Source of the DNA: Acholeplasmataceae bacterium UBA6150
GTDB taxonomy: Bacteria; Bacillota_I; Bacilli_A; Acholeplasmatales; UBA5453
DNA length: 64,000 bases
Assembly (NCBI GenBank): GCA_002423145.1
Contig: DIUU01000004.1
Span: 29,354-93,353 of the forward strand
Direction: 5' to 3'
This document shows positions 24,785 through 33,633 of this stretch, piece by piece. The notes under the pieces are model-generated. The model was not told where the DNA came from, did no database searches, and worked only from the letters and a program-made list of their open reading frames with translations. The position numbers and the translations under genes are program-made. How positions within the stretch are numbered: position 1 is the first letter of the stretch; every line of letters begins with the position of its first letter.

Positions 24785-26275
24785 ATGAGAAAACCATGGA
24801 TATACGATGAAAGACTAAAAAACCCAAATATGGGTCGAATTGTCTATCAAGTCATCGTAGACCGATTTGTGCCTAGCCAAAACTTAGAAGGCAAGAAGCA
24901 TTTATATGACTATCCAAGAAGTCTAAAAACTTGGGATACCTTACCCAAAGGTGGACACTTCATGCCAGATGCGAAATACTGGAGTCATGAATTAGAGTTT
25001 TATGGGGGAGACCTCAAGAGTTTGATGAAAAAACTCGATTATTTAAAAGCATTGGATATCGATATGCTCTACTTGAATCCGATCTTTGAATCCTTATCTA
25101 ACCATAAATACGACGCTTCAGAGTATTTAAAGATATCCCCTGAATATGGCGATATGCTAGATTTAAAAGCACTCGCTGACGCACTACACAACCAAGGTCA
25201 GCGCTTGATTTTGGATGGTGTATTCAACCACATGGGTGTGAATTCACCCTATTTTCAAAGTGCTTTAGATGAATCTTCACCTTACCGTCCATGGTTTTAC
25301 TTTGGTGATTCTTACCCTGAGGGTGTGAGGCTGTGGGCGGACGCGAAAAGCTTGCCTGAACTGAATTTAGAAAATGACGCTGTGAAGGATTACATTTACC
25401 GTAAAGACCAGTCGGTCATCAAGAGTTATTTAAAACAAGGCGTGGATGGGTTTAGACTCGATGTCGCCTTTGACATTGGTTATGATATTTTGAAAGATTT
25501 AACCAACCATGCCCACCAAGAAAAGAATACGTCTCTCATTGTCGGAGAAACGTGGAATTACCCAAAACGTTGGCTAAATGCGATGGATGGGGTAATGAAT
25601 TTCACACTCAGAGAAATCATATTCCATACAGTCGAACAACGGTTTACACCGGCACAAGTCAATGCATTACTAGAAAAAATGGTGTCTGATTGTGGCGTGG
25701 ATGGTTTATTGAAGTCTTGGAATATATTGGATAACCACGATACCGTTAGACTCAGTCACCGCTTAAATGAAGCCAATCAAGCTTTGGCAGAAGTCATTCA
25801 GTTTACGTTTCCTGGGTCACCCAATTTATATTACGGTTCAGAACTCGGCATGACAGGGGCGAATGACCCTGAAAACCGTGCACCGATGGATTGGGATTTA
25901 CACACAGAAAACTCAAAGCGACTCCAATGGATTAAACAACTCATACGGATCCATAAACAAGAAAAAGCGTTGATGGTAGGCGATTATTTACCAATGTTAT
26001 CATCCAAATTGGTTGCGTATGAACGCCATACCGATGATGTCAGTGATACGGTGTTGGTCATTTTGAATCCAACCGATGATGTCGTTGAAGACCATATCTT
26101 AATTCCAGACTCATCCTTAATGAACTATTCGAAATTTGAAGTTATTCTCGGAAACGTAGAAGCAGTGTCGCTCCTCGCAGGCTTGCTTCATGTGAAACTC
26201 CAACCCAAATCGTTTGTGTTATTGAAACCCATCACAAAACCTGAGAAGAGCTACACCCCATATAAACGCGTATAA
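24785..26275 (+). CDS. GH13 family alpha-glucosidase / neopullulanase-like enzyme
   Basis: The 496-residue protein has the GH13 barrel. Conserved regions are DGVFNHMG (143-150), DGFRLDVA with nucleophile Asp226, VGETW with acid/base Glu255, and LDNHD with Asp319. The N-terminal start (IVYQVIVDRF) and YGGDLKSLMKKLDYLKAL are typical of the cyclomaltodextrinase / neopullulanase / oligo-glucosidase group. There is no signal peptide, so it works on imported maltodextrins in the cytosol. A small beta-sandwich closes the protein. GAGGTGG precedes this ATG by 6 nt; a reading from 24737 would run through a TATAAT element and was rejected. Confidence 0.85.
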   Translation: MRKPWIYDERLKNPNMGRIVYQVIVDRFVPSQNLEGKKHLYDYPRSLKTWDTLPKGGHFMPDAKYWSHELEFYGGDLKSLMKKLDYLKALDIDMLYLNPIFESLSNHKYDASEYLKISPEYGDMLDLKALADALHNQGQRLILDGVFNHMGVNSPYFQSALDESSPYRPWFYFGDSYPEGVRLWADAKSLPELNLENDAVKDYIYRKDQSVIKSYLKQGVDGFRLDVAFDIGYDILKDLTNHAHQEKNTSLIVGETWNYPKRWLNAMDGVMNFTLREIIFHTVEQRFTPAQVNALLEKMVSDCGVDGLLKSWNILDNHDTVRLSHRLNEANQALAEVIQFTFPGSPNLYYGSELGMTGANDPENRAPMDWDLHTENSKRLQWIKQLIRIHKQEKALMVGDYLPMLSSKLVAYERHTDDVSDTVLVILNPTDDVVEDHILIPDSSLMNYSKFEVILGNVEAVSLLAGLLHVKLQPKSFVLLKPITKPEKSYTPYKRV

Positions 26276-26278
26276 AAC

Positions 26279-26311
26279 AAAAGCACTGGTTATTAGCCAG
26301 TGCCTTTTTTT
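26279..26311. terminator. Terminator between the convergent GH13 and clpB genes
   Basis: AAAGCACTGG / CCAGTGCCTTT stem and T-run. Confidence 0.8.
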
Positions 26312-28423
26312 CTATTCAATCGATAAAATGTCATCTTTCGCGGTAATTGTATAGGCTTTGTGGGGTTCCATGAACCCTTCAATGATGCGCATCGCGATGA
26401 AGGTTTCAAGTTCCTTTTGAATAAAACGTTTGATAGGTCTCGCCCCATATTCAATGGAGTACCCATTTTTAAGAATGTATTTCTTCAAGTCTTCTGTAAA
26501 TAGGATTTTGATATCGCGATCTAATAAACGCTTTTGTAAATCCAACAACAACTTATCGACAATTTTGATTTGAACTTGGAAACCGAGGGGGTTGAAGATG
26601 ATGATTTCATCGACACGGTTTAAGAATTCTGGTTTAAAGGTGTTTTTGACTAAGGCCATGACTTCATCTTTCCCATGTTCTAAATCCTTTAAAAGGTAGT
26701 CACTACCCAAGTTGGAAGTCATGATGATGATGGTGTTTTTGAAGTCAACGGTTCGACCTTGGTTATCGGTTAAACGACCATCGTCCAAGATTTGTAAGAG
26801 GATATTGAATACCTCAGGATGGGCTTTTTCAATTTCATCGAACAAAACAATCGAATAAGGTTTACGTCTCACCGCTTCGGTGAGTTGTCCCCCTTCATCG
26901 TAGCCGACATATCCTGGGGGCGCTCCGACTAAACGTGAAACACTGTGTCGTTCCATGTATTCAGACATGTCGATTCGAACCATATGGGATTCATCGTCAA
27001 AGAGATTTTCGGCTAAGCTTCTCGCAACCTCGGTTTTACCAACCCCCGTCGGACCTAAAAACATGAAGGAACCAATCGGTTTGTTCATATCCTTAATGCC
27101 GGCACGCTGTCTAATGATGGCGTCACTGATGAGTTTGAGGGCGTGGTCTTGACCAATCACACGTCGTGCCATTTGGTCTTTCAAATGGATGAGTTTTTCC
27201 CTGTCTGCTTGCATGAGTTTCTCAATCGGGATGTGGGTCCATTTCGAGACGATTTCAGCGATGTTATCCTCTGTAACGACTTCGGAAATCATCCGTTCAC
27301 CAGGATTATTGGTTTTTTCTTCAATTTGTTTTTCAAGTTTCGGAATTTTCGAGTATTGAAGTTCCGCAGCGGTACTGTAATCCGATTGATTAAAGGCATT
27401 TTGAAGTTGATTTTTTAAGTTTTCCAAATCCTGTTTTAATTTCTTAACGAGGGAGAGTTCTTGTTTTTCTTTTTCCCACTGGGCTTTATAGGTTTGTTCA
27501 ACCCTGCGTTGTTCAATCAGTTCATCTTGAATTTTCTTAAGACGTTCTTTTGATAAGGCGTCTGATTCTTTGGAAAGGGCACTTTTCTCAATTTCTAGCT
27601 GCATGATTTTACGCATGACGGAATCGAGTTCAACGGGCATAGAATCGATTTCCATTCGGATGGAAGCACAGGCTTCATCGATCAAGTCAATCGCTTTATC
27701 TGGTAAAAAACGGTCGGTGATATAACGGTTGGATAGTGTCGCTGCAGAGACAATCGCGTTATCGGATATATGAACCCCATGGTGGGCTTCAAAGCGGTCT
27801 TTGAGACCCCTGAGAATCGATATCGTATCGAGCACTGTCGGTTCATCAATTTGAATCTTTTGAAAACGTCTTTCCAAAGCCGTATCTTTTTCAATGTATT
27901 TACGATATTCATTCAGTGTAGTCGCTCCAATGCAGTGGAGTTCGCCTCTGGCCAACATCGGTTTTAACATATTCGACGCATCCATCGCCCCATCGGCGCG
28001 ACCCGCACCGACAATCGTATGGATTTCATCGATGAATAAAATGATGTCCCCTTCAGCGGATTTGATTTTATTCAAAATAGCCTTCAAACGCTCTTCAAAT
28101 TCACCGCGGAACTTCGCACCCGCAACCAAAGAAGCGAGATCGAGTTCATAAATCATTTTATTTTGTAAGCCTAAAGGCACGTCTTTATCGACGATCCTTC
28201 TAGCCAAACCTTCGACAATCGCGGTTTTACCGACACCAGGTTCACCAATCAAAACTGGGTTATTTTTGGTTTTTCTTGAAAGGATTTTAATCATTCGACG
28301 GATTTCATCTTCACGCCCAATGACCGGATCAATCTTACCTTTTTTAACCTCTTCCACGATGTTTCGACCAAACTTTTCAAGTAAATTCGGGTCTTTTTCA
28401 TAGTTTTCCATTTGTGGCATCAT
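26312..28423 (-). CDS. clpB: ClpB-type disaggregase ATPase lacking the N-terminal domain
   Basis: The 703-residue AAA+ protein has two ATPase modules: Walker A GEPGVGKT (60-67) with LFIDEIHT, and Walker A GPTGVGKT with LFDEIEKA. Between them is the long coiled-coil middle domain (about 270-390), which distinguishes ClpB from ClpA/C. The usual N-terminal Clp_N domain (about 150 residues) is absent; the protein begins directly before the first ATPase module, as in several mollicute ClpB proteins. It reactivates aggregated proteins with DnaK/DnaJ/GrpE. AGAGGTG precedes the ATG. A CIRCE operator and consensus promoter upstream show HrcA-type heat-shock control. Confidence 0.92.
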   Translation of the reverse strand: MMPQMENYEKDPNLLEKFGRNIVEEVKKGKIDPVIGREDEIRRMIKILSRKTKNNPVLIGEPGVGKTAIVEGLARRIVDKDVPLGLQNKMIYELDLASLVAGAKFRGEFEERLKAILNKIKSAEGDIILFIDEIHTIVGAGRADGAMDASNMLKPMLARGELHCIGATTLNEYRKYIEKDTALERRFQKIQIDEPTVLDTISILRGLKDRFEAHHGVHISDNAIVSAATLSNRYITDRFLPDKAIDLIDEACASIRMEIDSMPVELDSVMRKIMQLEIEKSALSKESDALSKERLKKIQDELIEQRRVEQTYKAQWEKEKQELSLVKKLKQDLENLKNQLQNAFNQSDYSTAAELQYSKIPKLEKQIEEKTNNPGERMISEVVTEDNIAEIVSKWTHIPIEKLMQADREKLIHLKDQMARRVIGQDHALKLISDAIIRQRAGIKDMNKPIGSFMFLGPTGVGKTEVARSLAENLFDDESHMVRIDMSEYMERHSVSRLVGAPPGYVGYDEGGQLTEAVRRKPYSIVLFDEIEKAHPEVFNILLQILDDGRLTDNQGRTVDFKNTIIIMTSNLGSDYLLKDLEHGKDEVMALVKNTFKPEFLNRVDEIIIFNPLGFQVQIKIVDKLLLDLQKRLLDRDIKILFTEDLKKYILKNGYSIEYGARPIKRFIQKELETFIAMRIIEGFMEPHKAYTITAKDDILSIE

Positions 28424-28440
28424 CCTAATCACCTCTTAAT

Positions 28441-28467
28441 TTGGCACTCAAATAATAAGAGTGCTAA
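28441..28467 (-). promoter_or_regulatory. CIRCE operator of clpB
   Basis: TTGGCACTC, nine bases, GAGTGCTAA: one mismatch from the CIRCE consensus (TTAGCACTC-N9-GAGTGCTAA), the binding site of the HrcA repressor. It lies between the promoter and the clpB start codon. Confidence 0.93.
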
Positions 28468-28476
28468 TTTACCTTT

Positions 28477-28505
28477 ATTATAATCCGAACTTTTAATTCT
28501 GTCAA
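28477..28505 (-). promoter_or_regulatory. Consensus promoter of clpB
   Basis: On the minus strand, TTGACA (28500-28505) and TATAAT (28477-28482) lie 17 bp apart, an exact sigma-A consensus. The CIRCE element starts 9 bp downstream of the -10. Confidence 0.88.
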
Positions 28506-28588
28506 CTCAAATGGACGAAAGATTTTTGCTTTTTTTGAAACGCATTTCATGTTATAATTAAATGCTAAATGTACAAGGAGTTTGTCAT

Positions 28589-30544
28589 ATGAAAAAAGTA
28601 TTGTTTTTGATTTTAACGGTGTTTTTAGGATTCACCTTAAATGCGTGTATTCCAAAACCCAAAGAAGCATTTGACCATCAAGCCTTTTTAATCGAGGCAT
28701 CCGGCCAACTGGACTTACCTCGAGAAACATCCACCCACATTGAATTACCTATATCATTTGTATACAAGGAAAGAACGATTGAATTGACTTGGTACTCTAA
28801 CAAACCCAATGTCATCTCTACGTTAGGGACAGTGACTAGACCTGTCTATGAAAGTGGCGATTCGGTCGTTACTTTAACGGTATTGTTACAACTAGAAGGA
28901 TTTCAGTTTTCTCGAACATTCAATGTCAAAGCACTGAAACTCGACGCCTTGGTTTATTTTACAGTCACGTTTGAAACCATGGGAGGATCCTTTGTCAACC
29001 CGACTCAAGTCGAAGAAAACAAGAAACTGACCCAACCAGGTAACCCAAGTCGTGTCGGTTATACGTTTGTTTCCTGGCGAGTTGATTCCATCAACAGCGC
29101 TGTATTTGACTTTAACACCAACATCACCGCTGATATCACACTCTACGCTGAATGGTCACAAGTCGTTGTAGAAGTAACATTCTTAGATATTCTATACTTA
29201 AATGACTTACACGGCTCGATTGAAAAAGGCACCGATGATTTAGGGTTAGCCTTTATCGCGAATTATGTTAATTTTCACCGCACCAATAACCCAAGTGGGG
29301 TTATCTTACTGGCGGGAGGCGACATGTTTCAAGGGTCGGCATTATCCAATTATTATTTGGGTCGATCTACCTTAGAAATCATGAACGCCATGAATTTTGA
29401 CGCCATGGTCTTGGGTAACCACGAATTTGACTGGGGTATCGATGTCGTCACAAACTATTTTGACGGTAACACATCTAATGGCGAAGCAACCTTCCCACTC
29501 TTAGGTGCGAATGTCTTTTATGAAGGCACACAAAACATCGTACAACATATGCAACCCTATACCATCATCACACGTGGTGATACCAAGATCGGTGTCATCG
29601 GCACGATGGGTTATGGATTAGAATCCTCCATCGCTCAGAGCCGAATCACAGGTTATGTGTTCGCTTCACCCGTAGCGATCATTGAATACTACGCTGAATA
29701 CCTAAGAACACAAGAAGATGTGGACTTTGTCTTCGCTCTCGCCCACGATTCAGGCAACATCAACTCACAAGTATCACAGTTCACAGGCGATAAAAAAGTC
29801 GACATCATTTTCAATGCACATTCGCATTCTAGATATGTCACAACGATTGGTTCAACGACCATCATTCAAAGTAGCTCAAATGGTAAATATGTTGGTAATA
29901 TCCGTATCGATTTAGCAACCAAGAACATCACCGCGACAAACGTGAGAACACACACATCTTTAAATACCCCAGACCCTGTCGTCAAAGCCTTGATTGATGG
30001 GTACAAGGCTGAAACCGATGTGTTATTCAATACCTTGATTATGAGGGCTGCGAGATATATCCCTACATCGACATTATCCGATTGGTTAGCTGACCTCATG
30101 CGTAAAGTCACAAACGCCGATATCGCGTTCCACAATTATGGTGGCACCAGAGATTCGATGGCCAGCGATGAAGCCATCACACTGGGTAAGCTTTATAAGA
30201 TATTCCCATTCGATAACACCATCAAAACGGTATACCTCGATGGCGCAATCATCCAAAACTTCTTAAACCGTTCGAGTGATGCTTATAGCTCAACCGTCAC
30301 CACATTCGTTCCAGGTACGCTATATAAAGTCGCTACCAACGATTACATCTTTGATAAGATCGATAACCCATTCATTTATGGTGTCAATCCAAACTTTGAT
30401 GGTACGTTATTAAGAGACATGGTCTTAGCCGAGTTACAACTTCAAAAGGGTGTATACGCTACCTTTGATACGACCAATACCATCTTATCTGGACACGTTC
30501 CAAATGCTAGAAATCGTTTTACTTACTTAACCTTAAACACCTAA
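28589..30544 (+). CDS. Surface 5'-nucleotidase / cyclic phosphodiesterase lipoprotein
   Basis: The 651-residue protein has a lipobox LNAC (Cys20). An Ig-like domain (about 30-120) and one InlB-type repeat (FETMGG...SWRVD, about 130-195) precede a metallophosphoesterase domain. Metal ligands are visible in LYLNDLHG, GGDMFQGS and LGNHEFDWG, then AHDSGN and NAHSHSR. The C-terminal 5'-nucleotidase domain (about 480-640) carries the NYGGTRDS and FPFDNTI segments. Such enzymes release nucleosides from nucleotides outside the cell. The lipoprotein ATG with AAGGAG is chosen over an upstream ATG. Together with the secreted nuclease it would complete extracellular nucleic-acid scavenging (inference). 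A TATAAT lies at 28553-28558. Confidence 0.88.
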   Translation: MKKVLFLILTVFLGFTLNACIPKPKEAFDHQAFLIEASGQLDLPRETSTHIELPISFVYKERTIELTWYSNKPNVISTLGTVTRPVYESGDSVVTLTVLLQLEGFQFSRTFNVKALKLDALVYFTVTFETMGGSFVNPTQVEENKKLTQPGNPSRVGYTFVSWRVDSINSAVFDFNTNITADITLYAEWSQVVVEVTFLDILYLNDLHGSIEKGTDDLGLAFIANYVNFHRTNNPSGVILLAGGDMFQGSALSNYYLGRSTLEIMNAMNFDAMVLGNHEFDWGIDVVTNYFDGNTSNGEATFPLLGANVFYEGTQNIVQHMQPYTIITRGDTKIGVIGTMGYGLESSIAQSRITGYVFASPVAIIEYYAEYLRTQEDVDFVFALAHDSGNINSQVSQFTGDKKVDIIFNAHSHSRYVTTIGSTTIIQSSSNGKYVGNIRIDLATKNITATNVRTHTSLNTPDPVVKALIDGYKAETDVLFNTLIMRAARYIPTSTLSDWLADLMRKVTNADIAFHNYGGTRDSMASDEAITLGKLYKIFPFDNTIKTVYLDGAIIQNFLNRSSDAYSSTVTTFVPGTLYKVATNDYIFDKIDNPFIYGVNPNFDGTLLRDMVLAELQLQKGVYATFDTTNTILSGHVPNARNRFTYLTLNT

Positions 30545-30587
30545 TTGACAAACGTGCTATTTTCCGTTTATAATGTAATAGCACGTT
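30545..30587 (+). promoter_or_regulatory. tRNA-Cys promoter with an 11-bp perfect inverted repeat around the -10
   Basis: TTGACA (30545-30550) and TATAAT (30569-30574) lie 18 bp apart. AACGTGCTATT (30551-30561) and AATAGCACGTT (30577-30587) are exact complements flanking the -10. The repeat may be a hairpin closing the upstream transcript, though no T-run follows, or an operator. Confidence 0.65.
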
Positions 30588-30592
30588 TAAAC

Positions 30593-30666
30593 GGCCCTGT
30601 AGCCAAGTGGTAAGGCACGGCACTGCAACTGCCTGATCGTCGGTTCAAATCCGGTCGGGGCCTCCA
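30593..30666 (+). tRNA. tRNA-Cys (anticodon GCA)
   Basis: A 7-bp acceptor stem (GGCCCTG with CGGGGCC), D arm with GCC...GGTAAGGC, anticodon loop CTGCAAC carrying GCA, T arm with GGTTCAAATCC, discriminator T and encoded CCA. The outermost anticodon-stem pair looks mismatched. Its downstream flank is duplicated about 1 kb further on. Confidence 0.93.
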
Positions 30667-30737
30667 AAATAATCTTGAATTGGTTCGAAAAAACGACCCA
30701 ATTACACAAATTTATGCCCATTTAGGGCATTTTTTTG
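30665..30737 (+). repeat. tRNA-Cys downstream flank, copy A (with terminator)
   Basis: Starts CAAAATAATCTTGAATT and ends in a terminator hairpin ATGCCC-ATTTA-GGGCAT plus T's (30714-30736). A diverged copy lies at 31727-31800 in the same orientation, so the two bracket the mazEF module. Confidence 0.75.
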
Positions 30738-30990
30738 TATAAAAATAACCCATCACTAGATTATCAAATCTAAAATGATAGGTTGAAAACGTTGATTGAT
30801 TTACTTTTGAAAAATCCATTACAAGTGATTGAACCCTAAACATAAAGTGTGTACAAAACATCTTTGTATATGTTTCCAATCTTTAAGTTAATCGATGAAT
30901 CCAGAAGAACGACATTCAATTGTCCATTTTTAATCAAACTTAACTTGATGTGAAAATGGTAGTTACTATCAATTTTATCATCAAAAGTAA
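30738..30990. other. Non-coding stretch between the tRNA-Cys terminator and the mazEF promoter
   Basis: About 250 AT-rich bases with no credible reading frame, RNA gene or hairpin. It belongs to the segment bracketed by the two copies of the tRNA flank and may be remnant DNA. Confidence 0.5.
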
Positions 30991-31019
30991 TTGACAGTGT
31001 TATAACAAATGTATATACT
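30991..31019 (+). promoter_or_regulatory. Promoter of mazEF
   Basis: TTGACA and TATACT with a 17-bp spacer, ending 22 nt before the mazE start codon. Confidence 0.75.
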
Positions 31020-31041
31020 ATTTACGAAGGATGGTGATTCT

Positions 31042-31284
31042 ATGCTTACTCAAATAAAGAAGATTGGAAATAGTAAAGGTATCATTATTCCCGCTGCTAT
31101 TTTAAAAATGCTTGATATCAAAGAAAGTGAAGAATTGACAGTTAAGGTTAAAGGCAAGGAAATTATTTTGACTAAAATCGATGTTTTTAATCCTAAATCA
31201 CTAGAAGAGTTATTTTTAGAATATAAAGGAACATATAATGGCGAAATTGTATTCGATGATTCCAAAGGTAGAGAAATATGGTAA
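31042..31284 (+). CDS. mazE: MazE-type antitoxin (AbrB/SpoVT swapped-hairpin fold)
   Basis: The 80-residue protein begins with the AbrB/MazE DNA-binding pattern (IKKIGNSKGIIIPAAILKMLDI, then LTVKVKGKEIILTK) in residues 4-50. An acidic tail follows (LEELFLEY...GEIVFDD), which in MazE proteins wraps the toxin. It overlaps the toxin gene by 7 nt, the usual coupling. The chosen ATG follows AAGGATGG; an upstream in-frame ATG lies inside the promoter. It should neutralise MazF and repress its own promoter. Confidence 0.88.
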   Translation: MLTQIKKIGNSKGIIIPAAILKMLDIKESEELTVKVKGKEIILTKIDVFNPKSLEELFLEYKGTYNGEIVFDDSKGREIW

Positions 31285-31604
31285 ATCAAGGAGATATCGT
31301 TATCGTTGATTTTGATCCATCACTAGGTTCCGAGCAAAAAGGTAAGAGACCAGGGGTTGTGGTAAGTAATGATATATATCACGAGAAAACAAATGGGTTT
31401 GTTATTGTTGTTCCAATTACTTCAGATATGGCGGTTAAATATCCTTTACATGTAGATTTAGATTCAAGAACAAAAACTTACGGGCAAATCATGTGCGAAC
31501 AAGTTAAGACAATGGACACCAAAGCAAGGAATTTAAAGACTGTTGAAAAACTTCCTATCGATTTACTCGATAAAACATTGAAAATAATAAGATTGTTGTT
31601 TTAA
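31278..31604 (+). CDS. mazF: MazF/PemK-type endoribonuclease toxin
   Basis: The 108-residue protein matches MazF in length and motifs: QGDIVIVDFDPSLGSEQKGKRP at the start (with the conserved Arg-Pro of the active-site loop), VVVSND, VPITS, and GQIMCEQVKTMD. MazF toxins cut mRNA at short sequences when the antitoxin is lost. It looks intact. The module is bracketed by copies of the tRNA-Cys flank, suggesting arrival by integration. Confidence 0.9.
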   Translation: MVNQGDIVIVDFDPSLGSEQKGKRPGVVVSNDIYHEKTNGFVIVVPITSDMAVKYPLHVDLDSRTKTYGQIMCEQVKTMDTKARNLKTVEKLPIDLLDKTLKIIRLLF

Positions 31605-31651
31605 TGGTATGATTTCTAGGTTTTTGATAAGAATTTTGTGTTGACTGGAAA

Positions 31652-31725
31652 CAAACTTCACACTAACAACATAGCAAACTTGGTTGTGACAACCTCAAAA
31701 GTGGCACAAACTTGGATATGACAAC
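31652..31725 (+). repeat. Three degenerate 19-bp direct repeats (CAAACTT-N7-ACAAC)
   Basis: Copies at 31652-31670, 31675-31693 and 31707-31725 share CAAACTT at one end and ACAAC at the other, with a variable 7-base middle. They lie downstream of mazF and end immediately before copy B of the tRNA flank. Confidence 0.65.
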
Positions 31726-31726
31726 A

Positions 31727-31800
31727 CAAAATAATCTTGAATTAGTTCGACTAAACGAACTAGTTCAAGTAAATTTATGCCCTAGTTTGGGCATTTTTTG
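31727..31800 (+). repeat. tRNA-Cys downstream flank, copy B (with terminator)
   Basis: Starts with the same 17 bases as copy A, diverges in the middle, and ends in ATGCCC-TAGTTT-GGGCAT plus T's. No tRNA precedes this copy. The bases between here and 31929 hold no gene that I can support. Confidence 0.75.
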
Positions 31801-31929
31801 TTTTTAGGAACCTGTCATCACTATAAAAAACCATACAAAGGCAAAAAATAACAAAAACACAAGTTTTGCTTTACAAAAGGCAACAAAAAAGAGTTCTTCA
31901 ACTCTTTATTAAAGTGGATGTCGATTTGG

Positions 31930-32901
31930 TTATTTATGGATATCCAATACATATTTACCTGTATACTTATGATCATTAAAATCGATATAGGCTTTACTGG
32001 CTTTTGATAAATCATATATTTGACCATATTGAACATCTATTTTGGTTTGATTGGCCATATCGGAAATGGATTTGAGTGTCTTATGACCCGTACTCGCGAT
32101 GACACTGACAAATGTGCGTTGTTTGAATAACTTATAGAATGCACCTAAAGTCATCGCACCAAAGATTTGTTTTCCACTGCCCCCAATGACGATACAGTAT
32201 CCACCTTTGACCAAACTTTTAGCGTATGATTGGATTGATTGGTAACCATTGACTGCGAAAATGACATCAAATCTATTGCTTGGTAAAATGAAGTTCGGGT
32301 CGTTATAGTCCAACAACTCTTTTACACCCAATTGTTTGAAATCGTTGAAGTGTTTTTGACTCGACACCACCGTGACTACGGCACCCAAATGCAGCGCTAC
32401 TTGAACCAAGAATCGACCAACACCACCGCTACCACCATAGATGAGAACACGTTTTTGTTTTAATTCGGGTGCTTTTTGAATCGCGGTCATCACAGTACCC
32501 AACGCCATCGGCATCGTAGCCGCTTCTAAATAAGAATACCCTTTTGGCATCAACCCTACTTTGGATGCTGGCGCAATCAATTGTTCTGCAAAAGCACCAA
32601 AACCTGACCCAGATAAATCACCAAATACCGAGTCTCCGGGTTTAAATTGGGTTACTTTAGAACCTACCGATAGGATTTGTCCGGCGAAATCAGACCCTGG
32701 GTATATTTTCTTGGGTTGTTTCAAACCATACATCATCTTAATCATGAAGGGTTTGCCTAAAGCCAGCATTAAATCAGATTTATTCAAAGCAGCAGCATGT
32801 ACCTGAATCCATACTTCATGATCTTTTAACTGGGGTAGGGTTCTTTCCTCAACAACGATATCATTGAGTCGATTATAATAACGATTCACAACAGTTCTCA
32901 T
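31930..32901 (-). CDS. Zinc-free MDR-family alcohol dehydrogenase / quinone oxidoreductase-like protein
   Basis: The 323-residue protein has the medium-chain dehydrogenase layout: GroES-like N-terminal part (AAALNKSDLMLALGKP, then YPGSDFAGQILSVGSKVTQFKPGDSVFG), and a Rossmann part with the nucleotide motif YGGSGGVGRFLVQVA. The catalytic-zinc Cys is replaced (NKSD) and there is no structural-zinc Cys cluster, which places it with quinone-oxidoreductase / NADPH-dependent reductases. AGGAG precedes the ATG at 32901 by 7 nt; a longer start eight codons upstream has no site. It is a single gene; substrate unknown. Confidence 0.85.
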   Translation of the reverse strand: MRTVVNRYYNRLNDIVVEERTLPQLKDHEVWIQVHAAALNKSDLMLALGKPFMIKMMYGLKQPKKIYPGSDFAGQILSVGSKVTQFKPGDSVFGDLSGSGFGAFAEQLIAPASKVGLMPKGYSYLEAATMPMALGTVMTAIQKAPELKQKRVLIYGGSGGVGRFLVQVALHLGAVVTVVSSQKHFNDFKQLGVKELLDYNDPNFILPSNRFDVIFAVNGYQSIQSYAKSLVKGGYCIVIGGSGKQIFGAMTLGAFYKLFKQRTFVSVIASTGHKTLKSISDMANQTKIDVQYGQIYDLSKASKAYIDFNDHKYTGKYVLDIHK

Positions 32902-33084
32902 GCAACGTCTCCTAGGATAATCCATTTAAATCTTACAGCCATTTTATAGTAAATAAATCGAGAAGACAATTAATTTGAATAACAATCACTTAAAATCATA
33001 TAAAACATTATATTTATATGACTTCATTTCCATTTTTTTAAGGATTTAGGTATACTATCCATAATACTGGAGGACCCCATATAT

Positions 33085-33504
33085 ATGACCAAATTAAAAC
33101 TAGAAGACTTTCCTTATCAAACCCACGATAAAGTACGTTACGGCGATACAGACCGTCAAGGCCATGTCAATAACATCCACTTTTCAGAATTCCTTGAAAC
33201 TGGACGTGTGGAGATTTTATATCAACCAGAACAGCCATTACATCCAAAAAACTGCTCATTTGTCATCGTTCAAAATAACTTATCCTTGTTGAATGAAATC
33301 CACTGGCCGGGCACGGTAGAGATTGGTAGTGGTATCACTAAGTTGGGCAATTCTTCGATCACATTCTACCAACAGCTATTTCAAAACGGTGTAATCGTTG
33401 CGAGTGCGGAAACGGTGATTGTTCATGTCGATAATTTGACCCATCAATCCACCCCGCTTTCAGACCATGCCAGAGCGGTTTTGAGTCAATATTTACTAAA
33501 ATAA
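33085..33504 (+). CDS. Acyl-CoA thioesterase, 4HBT hotdog family
   Basis: The 139-residue protein has the 4-hydroxybenzoyl-CoA thioesterase pattern RYGDTDRQGHVNNIHFSEFLETGR near residue 18, with the Asp-x-x-Gly-His-Val-Asn core used in catalysis. The length is that of a single hotdog domain. GGAGG precedes the ATG, with a TATACT -10 at 33051-33056. It probably hydrolyses acyl-CoA or acyl-ACP; the physiological substrate is not evident. It is followed by its own terminator. Confidence 0.85.
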   Translation: MTKLKLEDFPYQTHDKVRYGDTDRQGHVNNIHFSEFLETGRVEILYQPEQPLHPKNCSFVIVQNNLSLLNEIHWPGTVEIGSGITKLGNSSITFYQQLFQNGVIVASAETVIVHVDNLTHQSTPLSDHARAVLSQYLLK

Positions 33505-33516
33505 AACCAGTTGAAA

Positions 33517-33546
33517 TAAATCACCTAGAAAACAGGTGATTTTTTA
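33517..33546 (+). terminator. Terminator after the thioesterase gene
   Basis: AAATCACCT / AGGTGATTT stem and T-run. Confidence 0.8.
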
Positions 33547-33633
33547 AAATTTTGTGTATACATTCAGAAAACATTGTGTTATATTTTAATTGTTAAAAGA
33601 ATTGAAAAATATGACACATTTTAGGAGTTATGG

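Noticed and set aside
30738..30990. Additional small gene between tRNA-Cys and mazE
   Set aside because: Only short frames without ribosome sites or codon-like composition were seen.
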